This document shows, piece after piece, positions 7,294 to 13,594 of a stretch of 13,867 nt of DNA. Source of the DNA: Bacillota bacterium (GTDB taxonomy: Bacteria > Bacillota > Clostridia > DSM-8532); NCBI GenBank assembly GCA_023411795.1, contig JAEYOK010000004.1, forward strand, positions 1-13,867, given 5' to 3'. Each line of letters begins with the position of its first letter. The stretch's first letter is position 1. The translations under genes and the position numbers were made by a program. Below the pieces are notes generated by a model. The model was not told the DNA's origin, ran no database searches, and saw only the letters and a program-made list of their open reading frames with translations.

Positions 7294-8472
7294 TTTAACG
7301 GTATACTCTGGAAGACCATCATAAGTTGCTACTTTATTCCGGCCTTTGCTTTTAGCTGCATATAGTGCCGAATCCGCAGCTCTTAACAGTTCATCGGAGC
7401 TACCATGTTGCAAGCTCAGGCCTGCTAGGCCGCAACTGAACGTTACTTTGTCTATTTCGTATAGGGAAGAAGCCTCCATTTTTTTTCGCATATTCTCGCA
7501 AATCTGATATGATTCCTGTACGCAATATCCTTTGAATAAGATTGCAAACTCATCTCCTCCTATTCGAAAGACTTGGATAGCTTCTTTTTTGTTGCTCTTT
7601 AGTATCTGTGCTAAGCAAATCAAGACTCGATCCCCTGTAACGTGACCATAGACATCATTTACCCGTTTGAAACTATCTACGTCTATAATAGCCAATGAAA
7701 GGCACAGATTAGAGGTTCTGCACTCTTCCATTAATTCTTGCATAAATTCATCAAATGTCTTTCGGTTATATAGCCCAGTGAATGCATCAAGCTTTAGTTG
7801 CTCCTCCATACTTTGTTGTTTATTGTGGAAACACATTAAGGCTATGAGGTTATCATGTCCATATCGAATCAATACTCTTGCCAAGAGATAGGAACATAGA
7901 AGCATATCCCATGCGACGAATACATCCATGAGTACGTTGCTGGCAAATCTTTCTTCGACATATAGTTTGGCACCACTAATTAGCAGCGCAAGGGTGCCCA
8001 TTAAAAAAATACGAAGGGTGATTTTTGCATTAGAAAAAATGGCAGAACCCAAAACTGATAGAGCGTAAGAGCCGAACAATATGGTGGTAATTTTATGCGT
8101 TAACGAAAGATAGAATGAAAAAATTACAAAAAGCGTCAGGGATATATACTCTTTGAAAACAAGTGGAACCCTATTTGAGCGTACCAGAAAGTCTACAACA
8201 ACATTTATGGCTGATAAGCCGATGAACGGCAGTATAATATAATCCCTCAGGTAAATATCTGGTGGATAAGCGAGAACTTCTCGCGCTGCAAAATACCATA
8301 CAACATGAGCCAACGTAATAACGGCAACCGTTGCAAAGCCTGCATTCACAATAAAATGGCACCACTTTATTGGATTAGAGAAGCTCTCAACTTTATCCAG
8401 GTTGTAATCTACATCCCTATTCAAAGCGTTAATCCCCCTTAACGACGCTGTAACTTGTGTTGCATAATACAT
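7291..8472 (-). CDS. Membrane diguanylate cyclase (GGDEF domain)
   Basis: 393 residues. Six transmembrane helices fill about 37-205, an unspecified membrane sensor. A short coiled linker (QQSMEEQLKLDAF) leads to a complete GGDEF domain: DAFTGLYNR at 229-237, IDVDSFKRVND around 263-273 and GGDEF at 305-309. The enzyme should make cyclic di-GMP from two GTP, controlling motility, biofilm or surface functions. The five-residue-upstream RxxD inhibitory site is absent (KEAI in its place), so product inhibition through that site is not expected. The start at 8472 is the first ATG after an in-frame TAG, but no good Shine-Dalgarno site precedes it, so the start is less certain than the domain. It is a single-gene unit pointing towards repeat cluster 3, its TAA being the edge of a repeat core. 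No phosphodiesterase is nearby. Confidence 0.92.
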   Translation of the reverse strand: MYYATQVTASLRGINALNRDVDYNLDKVESFSNPIKWCHFIVNAGFATVAVITLAHVVWYFAAREVLAYPPDIYLRDYIILPFIGLSAINVVVDFLVRSNRVPLVFKEYISLTLFVIFSFYLSLTHKITTILFGSYALSVLGSAIFSNAKITLRIFLMGTLALLISGAKLYVEERFASNVLMDVFVAWDMLLCSYLLARVLIRYGHDNLIALMCFHNKQQSMEEQLKLDAFTGLYNRKTFDEFMQELMEECRTSNLCLSLAIIDVDSFKRVNDVYGHVTGDRVLICLAQILKSNKKEAIQVFRIGGDEFAILFKGYCVQESYQICENMRKKMEASSLYEIDKVTFSCGLAGLSLQHGSSDELLRAADSALYAAKSKGRNKVATYDGLPEYTVK

Positions 8473-8697
8473 GATTCGGCATTTTACCGATATTCGCTAG
8501 TGCCGTGCAACTATTTTGCGGGTTGAATAAGCCCGAAGTAAAACAAATGGATTTTTAAAACGGTATTATCTAAGGCGGGAAATAAGGTAGCCATAGTGAC
8601 CGTTCATCCTATTTCGCTCTCCCCCGTACACCCAGAGGGAACAAGCTCCGAGACAGAGCTGGTAGGCAATCTGCTGAGAATAATGTCCTCTTTCCCG

Positions 8698-8715
8698 AAC
8701 TTCCGATTATGTTTA
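8698..8715 (+). repeat. Single repeat core
   Basis: An exact consensus core, AACTTCCGATTATGTTTA, is followed by GCACTGGCGCGAAG, a relative of the CCCGGCGCGATGAAGTG spacer found in clusters 5 and 6. It is the only isolated perfect core in the window, in the same orientation as all the others, between two minus-strand genes. Confidence 0.8.
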
Positions 8716-8799
8716 GCACTGGCGCGAAGCAACGGGAGTATGCGGCAGGCAGTGTTGAAGGGGATACTTGATGATATGATGCAAGAGGAATGCATAGAA

Positions 8800-8832
8800 A
8801 AATAAAAAGCCCCGCCGATAAACGACGGGGCC
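8800..8832 (-). terminator. Rho-independent terminator of the secreted protein/lipoprotein pair
   Basis: The arms GCCCCGCCG and CGACGGGGC (one mismatch) close a loop ATAAA. Read on the minus strand, the hairpin is followed by TTTTTATTTTT. It lies about 43 bp after the stop of the minus-strand lipoprotein gene, so it ends the 10102-8875 transcription unit. Confidence 0.8.
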
Positions 8833-8874
8833 AAGAGATAATTCAAACTGAGGCCTACTACAATATGGATATGC

Positions 8875-9417
8875 TTATTCAAATTGTAGCTGTACTGTTT
8901 CTTCCCCGGTATTCCATGTCATTTCTATCGAGAACTCCTTGGCAAACTGGAGAATCAACTGATAATCCTCATCGGTATAATTATCTCTTTGAAGAGCAAG
9001 ACCTAGAGAATATCCCTTTACAGAAGAATCCAAATCATCTACTTCGAATGGATATTCGGACACTCCAGTATATAGGTATGCCGTCAACCCTTCATTTAAC
9101 TTAACGATCGGTAAAAACTTCTCAATTACACGATTGGTCTTATTTTTACATAAGACACTAATCACAACAAAAGGCCAAGTTCTGCTTGGGTCATTAGGAT
9201 CCTGCTGCCTTTCAATATCCAGTTTTTCTAGACGAAAATCTACATATTCGCTAGCATCAGTTTCCAAATCCTTAGCCTGTCCTTCATAGAAATTTTCTAC
9301 ACCGCTTGTCGTTGGTGGTAGAGGGTCTTTGATACCACTCGAGCACCCACCGACGAAACTGCTAACAATTATGAGCATTGCAAACAGAGCAAATCGTTGG
9401 AATTTATTAGTTACCAT
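8875..9417 (-). CDS. Small lipoprotein of unknown function
   Basis: 180 residues. The signal peptide ends in the lipobox FVGGC with C25 as the lipidated residue. A proline-rich linker (DPLPPTTSG) is followed by a compact domain of about 130 residues with alternating strands, for example WPFVVISVLCKN, KFLPIVKLNEGL and SIEMTWNTGEE, that I do not assign to a family. Its start overlaps the end of the upstream secreted-protein gene: CCATGGTAA holds both the ATG and the upstream TAA, a 7-base overlap that suggests translational coupling. A paired secreted protein and lipoprotein could be effector and immunity protein or partners in one surface complex; nothing in the sequence decides. A clear terminator follows at 8800-8832. 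Confidence 0.75.
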   Translation of the reverse strand: MVTNKFQRFALFAMLIIVSSFVGGCSSGIKDPLPPTTSGVENFYEGQAKDLETDASEYVDFRLEKLDIERQQDPNDPSRTWPFVVISVLCKNKTNRVIEKFLPIVKLNEGLTAYLYTGVSEYPFEVDDLDSSVKGYSLGLALQRDNYTDEDYQLILQFAKEFSIEMTWNTGEETVQLQFE

Positions 9418-10102
9418 GGGGCCTCGCTTACAGGATAATTCCCCGCCATATAATATTGATACGCTCTAGTTCTTATAACCGAAGCATTATTATAGTTTGC
9501 GCTTTGTTGACTGGTAAATGGCGCATAGCTCGGCGGCACTTCATCTCTAATTCCTTGACGAGCATATCCAGCCGTATCAAAATACTGAGACCAATAGTGT
9601 TTAAATGAATCGCGTTTTGCAGTTCGATAGGCAAGCACAAACGCAACGCCGTTCCATACTTCCCCATCGCAATAATGTACTAGGTGTGACACCATTGTTC
9701 GCGCTTGTACCGGCCTGCTTACATCAATAGCTGAACCGACGAGCGATACTATGCTAAGCACGATACTCACTACTGGCATGCTGAACCCAAGTATAAGCGC
9801 CAATGTAGATGTCCCGATGGACGCATACGACACCCAATTTCCAGAAGCGGTAGTATACATCGGAACTGATCTGGTACTCGTGTAGATTCTTACGTCACCA
9901 ACGTCAGATTGAATTGCGAACTCTGAAATACCCTGCCTGTTCTCTTCATATGGAATTTTTCTAATCATCTCAGGAAGGATGATTACCTCTGTTTTGTACT
10001 GCCTGGCTCAATTATTTTTGAACCATTTGTATCAACAGCTAAGGTTGTCTGAGATACCAACAAAAGAGCAAGTGCCAACAAAAGAGAGATTGAACGTTTC
10101 AT
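9411..10102 (-). pseudogene. Secreted protein of unknown function, interrupted by a single-base frameshift
   Basis: The true start appears to be the ATG at 10102, preceded by AAAGGAGAA at seven bases, and begins with a signal peptide (MKRSISLLLALALLLV...TLA). This frame stops soon after, but the neighbouring frame continues from TEVIILPEMIRK into the 185-residue reading frame that ends at 9411. Adding one A to the A4 run at 9992-9995 joins them into a 230-residue protein, so the cause is a one-base loss in a homopolymer or a sequencing error. The internal ATG at 9968 lacks a ribosome site. The mature part has a hydrophobic segment of about 40 residues (IGTSTLALILGF...LVGSAID) and a Tyr-rich C-terminal half. 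No family is recognised. The gene overlaps the downstream lipoprotein gene by 7 bases and shares a promoter type with the operon at 12329-13222. Confidence 0.65.
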
Positions 10103-10177
10103 GTTGCTTCTCCTTTCTTTGTGTAGAATACAGATACAACAAATGTATAATCACCTTCAATAATTTACTACTTATCT

Positions 10178-10248
10178 CTTTCTACCATATAAACACATTA
10201 AGCAACAGCAAATGGGACAATATGGAAGTGTGTTTACATATTATTCAT
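10178..10248 (-). promoter_or_regulatory. Shared 71-bp upstream element, copy A
   Basis: Read on the minus strand, this sequence aligns without gaps to 13323-13393; by my count 44 of 71 bases are identical. Identity is concentrated in blocks: ATGAAYAATWTGTAA, TTGTCCCATT, GTGTTT and GTAGAAAG. It lies 76 bp before the start codon of the secreted-protein gene. A TATATG could serve as -10, but no -35 is found at normal spacing, which fits a promoter needing an activator or another sigma factor. Regulator unknown. Confidence 0.5.
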
Positions 10249-10738
10249 AAATAGATTGTTAAACGCGGCATTATAGCATATCGTTCATCACCCGCAGTGG
10301 AAAAAGACCAGGTCACTCAAAACAGATTGGATATCCTTGGCAGGCACAAGAAGCGAAATGAAGTGTGAAAACATGAAATGAAAAGCCCCGTCGCAAAAAC
10401 GACGAGGCATATATGAAGGACCAGCCCACGCAAAAAAAAACATGGGCGGTGAAGTTAGTATGGACTTAGTGGGCGCGAGTATTACGGCTAAAGCATTACG
10501 GCGTGCCGGTCGCTCCGTCCATATGAGGATAACGCAAGCGTTAATACGAAACAGGGCAACCGACGCTATAGAAAACAGTATAGAATAGATTACCCCTTGC
10601 GAAAAGTCTTGGATTTTACTTATACAGTAAATATAAGTTTGTAACGCAATGCCACATAACGGGCAGCGGTCGATATCCTTTTGGGGCTCGTACTCTTCTG
10701 TAGCGCCATTTACTCCGCTTGTAGACACGAGCTTCACG
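10249..10738. other. About 490 bp without a confident gene, probably decayed sequence
   Basis: Reading frames exist on both strands but none is convincing. A minus-strand frame (10288-10737) carries a CPLCG zinc-ribbon-like start and a hydrophobic middle, but begins at a GTG without a good ribosome site and runs through a terminator-like hairpin. Plus frames give short protein-like text (VEKDQVTQNRLDILGRHKK at about 10295-10351, and MDLVGASITAKALRRAG at about 10460) that could be remnants. A run of nine A lies at about 10432-10440. Confidence 0.35.
10381..10408 (-). terminator. Terminator-like hairpin
   Basis: The arms GCCCCGTCG (10385-10393) and CGACGAGGC (10400-10408) close a loop CAAAAA, and the minus strand continues with TTTTC. 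It is close in sequence to the terminator at 8800-8832. It would stop a minus-strand transcript coming from 10410-10740, where no intact gene is seen, so it may be the leftover of a lost gene. Confidence 0.5.
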
Positions 10739-10909
10739 ATGTTCAGCTTATCCTATAACCCTGAAACCTTAAGATTTCTAAATGCGGATTCCATAATTAC
10801 TAGCACAGGTAGTGTTCAGGGCAATAATTTATTCCAGTATTGTGGAAATAACCCCGTAAATACGTCGGATCCTTCCGGACATTTTCTGATATTGGTCTCG
10901 CTGTTATAA
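10739..10909 (+). pseudogene. Orphan C-terminal fragment of an Rhs/YD-repeat core
   Basis: The translation YNPETLRFLNADS...GNNLFQYCGNNPVN...DPSGHF is the hallmark end of the RHS repeat-associated core domain (R-F-L/I-N-x-D, N-x-x-x-Y-C-x-N-x-P-V-N, D-P-S-G-H). In complete Rhs or WapA-like proteins this closes a shell of thousands of residues and is followed by a variable toxin. Here nothing of the shell precedes it, and only about eight residues (LILVSLL) follow before the TAA, so neither shell nor toxin is present. The frame is open back to 10649, but that part shows no Rhs similarity. Such displaced tips are typical of rhs loci that swap toxin ends by recombination. The next gene starts 22 bases after the stop. 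A faint repeat-like sequence at about 10729-10747 (GAGCTTCACGATGTTCAGC) marks where the Rhs similarity begins. Confidence 0.75.
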
Positions 10910-10931
10910 CATAATAATAGGAATTAGATGT

Positions 10932-11675
10932 ATGAATGGTAATATAGAGAAATATGTTGATAGCCTAATGGTATCTATTCCTAGTGGTATAGAGCATTTG
11001 AGAGATTATCGGGATCAACAGAAATGGATTAGTACGGATTCTAAAATGAGCATACCTGGGCTAAAAGCAAATTTGACAGAAATAGAAAGAAAAGTTGATA
11101 TAAAATCTTTTTTCCTTGCTAAATATCCCGTGACAAAAAGTCTATATGAAATGATAACCCAAAAAGTACTGAGCAATGTAGAGTTGAACTCCATTCCTAT
11201 GGTAGATGTATCTTGGTACGATGCTATTTCATTTTGCAATCTGCTTTCCAAGGAATGTGGATTAAAAGAGTGTTACACATTTGACCATAATGGCAGTAAT
11301 GTGTTTTGTGATTGGAATGCCATCGGATATAGATTGCCAAGTGATGCAGAGTGGCAGTATGCATGTAAAGCAGGAACAATCGGATATAGATATGGAGAAG
11401 TTATGGATATCGCTTGGTACATTCAGAATTCGGAAGGACGGGTTCATGAGGTAGGTAAAAAAGAGCCAAATCAATGGGGATTGTACGATATGTTAGGAAA
11501 CGCATGGGAATGGTGCTGGGATTTGTATGATGAAAAAACATATGGCCCATACCGTATTTTCCGTGGTGGGAGTTGTAGCGAATCGGCTAGAGGATGTGGT
11601 GCTACATGCCGTCGTCGTGGTCATCCGTCGTTTCGCATTGATGACTTAGGATTCCGTTTAGCCAAATCTATTTAA
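10932..11675 (+). CDS. FGE/SUMF1-family protein (sulfatase-modifying-factor fold)
   Basis: 247 residues covering nearly the whole FGE-sulfatase domain: FFLAKYPVTKSLYE near 60-73, VDVSWYDAISFCNLLS at 91-106, RLPSDAEWQYACKAG at 134-148, GLYDMLGNAWEW at 183-194, RGGSC at 211-215 and DDLGFRLA at 237-244. The fold is C-type-lectin-like. True formylglycine-generating enzymes have a cysteine pair just after the RGGS segment (GGSxxC...C), but here the sequence is RGGSCSESARGCGATC, with cysteines in other places, so classical activity is doubtful. Non-catalytic or other iron/thiol-type members are common and are often labelled SUMF1/EgtB/PvdO family. No signal peptide or sulfatase is nearby. The ATG at 10932 follows AGGA with nine bases spacing; an ATG at 10928 is out of frame. 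It sits directly after the Rhs fragment and may belong to the same accessory unit. Confidence 0.85.
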   Translation: MNGNIEKYVDSLMVSIPSGIEHLRDYRDQQKWISTDSKMSIPGLKANLTEIERKVDIKSFFLAKYPVTKSLYEMITQKVLSNVELNSIPMVDVSWYDAISFCNLLSKECGLKECYTFDHNGSNVFCDWNAIGYRLPSDAEWQYACKAGTIGYRYGEVMDIAWYIQNSEGRVHEVGKKEPNQWGLYDMLGNAWEWCWDLYDEKTYGPYRIFRGGSCSESARGCGATCRRRGHPSFRIDDLGFRLAKSI

Positions 11676-11910
11676 TAGCATACTTTACGCCAGGGTAACG
11701 CTTTAGGTGCCAATTGTTATCTTCTCAAGGCACCATGAACTTCGTTTAATATGCATGTAGGGATGAAGCGGTTAACAATTTTGCATTTGGTTTAGTGAAA
11801 CCACATCGACCAACTTCCGATTATCCATAGCCCGAACGGTTACTTAACTTCGCATTATGTTTAACCCATGCGGTTAACATGCCGACAAGAGAATTTATGG
11901 AGGGTACTCT
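11676..11910. other. Intergenic region holding repeat cluster 4 and an inverted repeat
   Basis: The pair GGTGCC (11706-11711) and GGCACC (11729-11734) could form a hairpin with a 17-base loop just after the FGE-family gene, but no T-run follows, so a terminator is not claimed. The rest is occupied by repeat cluster 4 and the 47-base leader of the next gene. Confidence 0.45.
11738..11863 (+). repeat. Repeat cluster 4: four direct units, two of them degenerate
   Basis: Cores are at 11738-11755 (degenerate, AACTTCGTTTAATATGCA), 11777-11794 (degenerate, AATTTTGCATTTGGTTTA, 14 of 18 matching the best copy), 11812-11829 (AACTTCCGATTATCCATA) and 11846-11863 (AACTTCGCATTATGTTTA). Steps are 39, 35 and 34 bp. 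After the last core, TTAACC-CATGC-GGTTAA forms a perfect small hairpin. Decay increases away from the gene that follows, as if the copy nearest the gene is the one kept functional or most recently renewed. Confidence 0.75.
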
Positions 11911-12201
11911 ATGAAGATTGTAACGATATGTGGAAGTATGCGATTCGATTCTGAAATGAAAAATATTGCAAGAGACTTAGAAACTGACAATAATTTCTGT
12001 GTTATTCAATGTATTTACAATGAGAATTGTTGCCATTTAGGAAGCGAAGCGACCAAAAAAATTATACAAGCACATTATAAAAAGATCGATTTGAGCGATG
12101 CAATATATGTTGTTAATATTGGTGGATATATTGGAGAATCTGTAAAGGAAGAGATTAAGTATGCCTTATCAAAAAATAAGGAGATTATCTACCATCAGTA
12201 A
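11911..12201 (+). CDS. Nucleoside 2-deoxyribosyltransferase-like protein
   Basis: 96 residues. The start MKIVTICGSMRFDSEM matches the first strand and loop of the nucleoside 2-deoxyribosyltransferase family, and the end KIDLSDAIYVVNIGGYIGESVKEEIKYA matches its second half, with E76 in GES at the place of the catalytic glutamate. Classical members move a deoxyribose between bases or hydrolyse deoxynucleotides; this one is shorter than most (about 110-150 residues), having lost part of the middle, so activity is uncertain. The fold is related to TIR-like and other nucleotide-signalling domains used in phage defence, so a defence role is possible but only inferred. A strong GGAGGG lies six bases before the ATG. 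It is alone between repeat clusters, starting 47 bp after one and ending 22 bp before the next, the clearest cassette arrangement in the window with the HEPN-type gene. Confidence 0.75.
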   Translation: MKIVTICGSMRFDSEMKNIARDLETDNNFCVIQCIYNENCCHLGSEATKKIIQAHYKKIDLSDAIYVVNIGGYIGESVKEEIKYALSKNKEIIYHQ

Positions 12202-12223
12202 ATTCCAATTTATCGAGGGGTTT

Positions 12224-12294
12224 GACTTCACAATATGTTTATCCCGGCGCGATGAAGTGAACTTCCGATTATGTTTATCCCAATCATTATGTTT
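12224..12294 (+). repeat. Repeat cluster 5: two direct units plus a partial third
   Basis: Cores are at 12224-12241 (GACTTCACAATATGTTTA) and 12260-12277 (consensus AACTTCCGATTATGTTTA), 36 bp apart; a partial ATTATGTTT follows at 12286-12294. The spacer is of the TCCCGGCGCGATGAAGTG type, and GAAG-TGAA-CTTC forms a hairpin across the unit junction. It begins 22 bp after the deoxyribosyltransferase-like gene. Confidence 0.85.
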
Positions 12295-12328
12295 GAATTG
12301 TCCTGCTAAACACTTCACTAAAATAAAA

Positions 12329-12676
12329 CTAATTTTTGAGGCTACATATAATTAACAGAATGCGAAGTTGTAAGTGGCTATTGTGGTACTGGCGACAGTG
12401 GTGGCCCAATTTGGACTTACAATACAAAGTATTATGCAGTAGGGGTAATGCAAATCTGTTTAGCATAAATGTATCAAGGATATCATTATATGCCTCTATT
12501 GCCCCTCCTTGCTCGGCCATTAACTTCAAAGTCTCTTCGCCAAGTTCAACAGGTGGTTGCAACGCATTAGTAATGGATGCCTTGTCTGAATTATCCATAT
12601 CATTGGCAGCTAAAGCTGTAGAGATTAAACCAAATACTAGCACACAGGCAACAAGTATTGAAATAAGCTTTTTCAT
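12329..12676 (-). CDS. Small secreted protein of unknown function, with a probably foreign C-terminus
   Basis: 115 residues by reading frame. A clear signal peptide (MKKLISILVACVLVFG...STALA) is followed by an acidic mature part (about 24-70) with no known domain. The ATG has AAGGAGAG eight bases upstream, and the gene starts 15 bases after the stop of the Ig-like gene, so the two form an operon. From about residue 70 the reading frame runs antisense over a trypsin-like protease remnant (12352-12468), giving a low-complexity His/Leu-rich tail (LLHNTLYCKSKLGHHC) unlike the rest. The original gene was probably longer, and its 3' end was lost by recombination near 12445-12470. It may therefore be a truncated or chimeric gene. 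Confidence 0.6.
   Translation of the reverse strand: MKKLISILVACVLVFGLISTALAANDMDNSDKASITNALQPPVELGEETLKLMAEQGGAIEAYNDILDTFMLNRFALPLLHNTLYCKSKLGHHCRQYHNSHLQLRILLIICSLKN
12352..12468 (+). pseudogene. Remnant of a trypsin-like serine protease (GDSGGP)
   Basis: A plus frame between a TAA at 12349-12351 and a TAA at 12466-12468 reads ECEVVSGYCGTGDSGGPIW followed by TYNTKYYAVGVMQ. This is the active-site serine region of chymotrypsin-fold (S1) proteases, with the pattern V-S-G-x-C-x-x-G-D-S-G-G-P and then A-V-G-V. The serine codon is at 12397-12399. The His and Asp parts of the triad, a start codon and a ribosome site are missing. It lies antisense to the tail of the secreted-protein gene, so a 3' piece of a protease gene has been joined here, or part of a gene was inverted. 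Confidence 0.65.
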
Positions 12677-12691
12677 TTTTCTCTCTCCTTT

Positions 12692-13222
12692 TTACTTCAG
12701 TGTAGTGATGGCAGCTATGTATCCCTGTCGTACTGTTTCTCTGAATGGCTTAGTTATATTCTCTTGCAAATGCTTAATAATTCTGTATTGACCAGGTATC
12801 ACATCTATGTGATTATTCAAATCCACAACAGTTTCAACACTAGTATCAGGGTATAGTATATACCCCATTAATGGAAATAAATAAGCATCATGCAAAGGTA
12901 CAATATACCATTTATCCTTAAATGCTATTTCCAGCTCATAACCAACCCCATATAGATATTCAAAATCACTTTCATTTTGTAGATCTAACACTACTGGATT
13001 CTGACTAATCTTATATGTAGGTTGTGCCACTAAGGTGACATCCTCCAAGATATCAGCCGTTCGAGGATCAAATGTTGATTCTTGCAACTGATATTTCATG
13101 ATAAATTCTGCTGTTGCAGAGTTTTCTTTGATTATGAATATCACAGCAATTATCAGAAGAACCGCGATTATAACCAAAATAAAAAGAAACACTTTACGAT
13201 TACTTGTTATGCAATTAGCCAC
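12692..13222 (-). CDS. Membrane-anchored bacterial Ig-like (Big_14-type) protein
   Basis: 176 residues. One transmembrane helix (about 11-31) follows a short basic N-terminus, with the rest outside. Residues about 55-160 carry strands typical of the bacterial Ig-like family seen in many Bacillota proteins: DVTLVAQPTYKI, VVLDLQNESDFEYLYG, YELEIAFKDKWYIVPL, GYILYPDTSVETVVDL and IPGQYRIIKHL. The closing pattern PG-x-YRI-x-K is characteristic. A binding or scaffold role is likely; the ligand is unknown. The start codon is GTG at 13222; two Shine-Dalgarno sites lie in GGAGGTTTAGGAGGTG, of which the first has the right spacing of eight bases and the second abuts the GTG. An in-frame TAG lies just upstream, so no earlier start exists. 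It is the first gene of an operon with the secreted protein downstream. Confidence 0.8.
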   Translation of the reverse strand: MANCITSNRKVFLFILVIIAVLLIIAVIFIIKENSATAEFIMKYQLQESTFDPRTADILEDVTLVAQPTYKISQNPVVLDLQNESDFEYLYGVGYELEIAFKDKWYIVPLHDAYLFPLMGYILYPDTSVETVVDLNNHIDVIPGQYRIIKHLQENITKPFRETVRQGYIAAITTLK

Positions 13223-13322
13223 CTCCTAAACCTCCTAAGCTCAAAATACTCCAAACTAAGAACCATATCATTCTTTGCATCACCCCTCATCTATGTAATT
13301 GAGTCTTGAGCATCGCAACTTG

Positions 13323-13393
13323 CTTTCTACTTATAAAACACCTATGCACAAACTGAATGGGACAAGCTTGATATTATGTTACAAATTGTTCAT
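13323..13393 (-). promoter_or_regulatory. Shared 71-bp upstream element, copy B
   Basis: The partner of 10178-10248, located 101 bp before the GTG of the Ig-like gene. The shared blocks are in the same order and spacing: ATGAACAATTTGTAA, TTGTCCCATT, GTGTTT, then TATAAG next to GTAGAAAG. TATAAG is a plausible -10. The two operons with this element both encode exported proteins with a membrane-anchored or lipid-anchored partner. Confidence 0.5.
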
Positions 13394-13594
13394 ATTTTAC
13401 TGATTTTAACATTTTTATATAAGCTGAGCGAGAGGCAGTAGGATGTTGTTTTTCCAGCGAATTTTTCCCGTATCGCCGCCGATGCGTGCAGATTTGCGCA
13501 TGCTATAATCCTGTCGTCGATATTTCTCCCTGCTGATTGGCACGCCAATTCATAGATAAACAGAAATAATTGTGCGAAATCCATATAGTTATCC
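13394..13594. other. Region without a confident gene
   Basis: A 70-codon minus frame (13390-13602) starts inside a repeat-like sequence and has no ribosome site; its text (MDFAQLFLFIYELACQ...) is not recognised. TATAAT at about 13503-13508 resembles a -10 site on the plus strand, but has no matching -35. The base composition is more GC-rich than the operon to the left. Confidence 0.3.

Larger units (their letters stand above)
8473..8874. other. Gene-poor stretch with one repeat core and a terminator
   Basis: Between the diguanylate cyclase start and the end of the next minus-strand gene. A 69-codon plus frame (8596-8805) runs through the repeat core without a stop and ends in the A-run of the terminator hairpin. 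Its tail (about RQAVLKGILDDMMQEE) reads like protein, but it has no good ribosome site and part of it is made by the repeat, so it is at most a gene remnant. The promoter of the diguanylate cyclase gene should be here; none is clear. Confidence 0.4.

Noticed and set aside
8596..8805. 69-codon plus frame as a gene
   Set aside because: No convincing ribosome site; its middle is encoded by the repeat core and it ends in a terminator A-run.
9979..10254. 91-codon plus frame
   Set aside because: Antisense of the signal-peptide part and promoter of the minus-strand secreted-protein gene; no ribosome site.
10288..10737. 149-codon minus frame with a CPLCG motif as a real zinc-ribbon membrane protein
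   Set aside because: GTG start without ribosome site, passes through a terminator-like hairpin, and the second half is low-complexity text; treated as decayed sequence.
11560..11675. Variable region of a diversity-generating retroelement at the end of the FGE-family gene
   Set aside because: The fold is suitable, but there is no reverse transcriptase, no template repeat and no adenine-rich codon pattern in the window.
12336..12791. 151-codon plus frame (WLLWYWRQWWPN...)
   Set aside because: It is a shifted frame of the protease remnant followed by antisense of two minus-strand genes.
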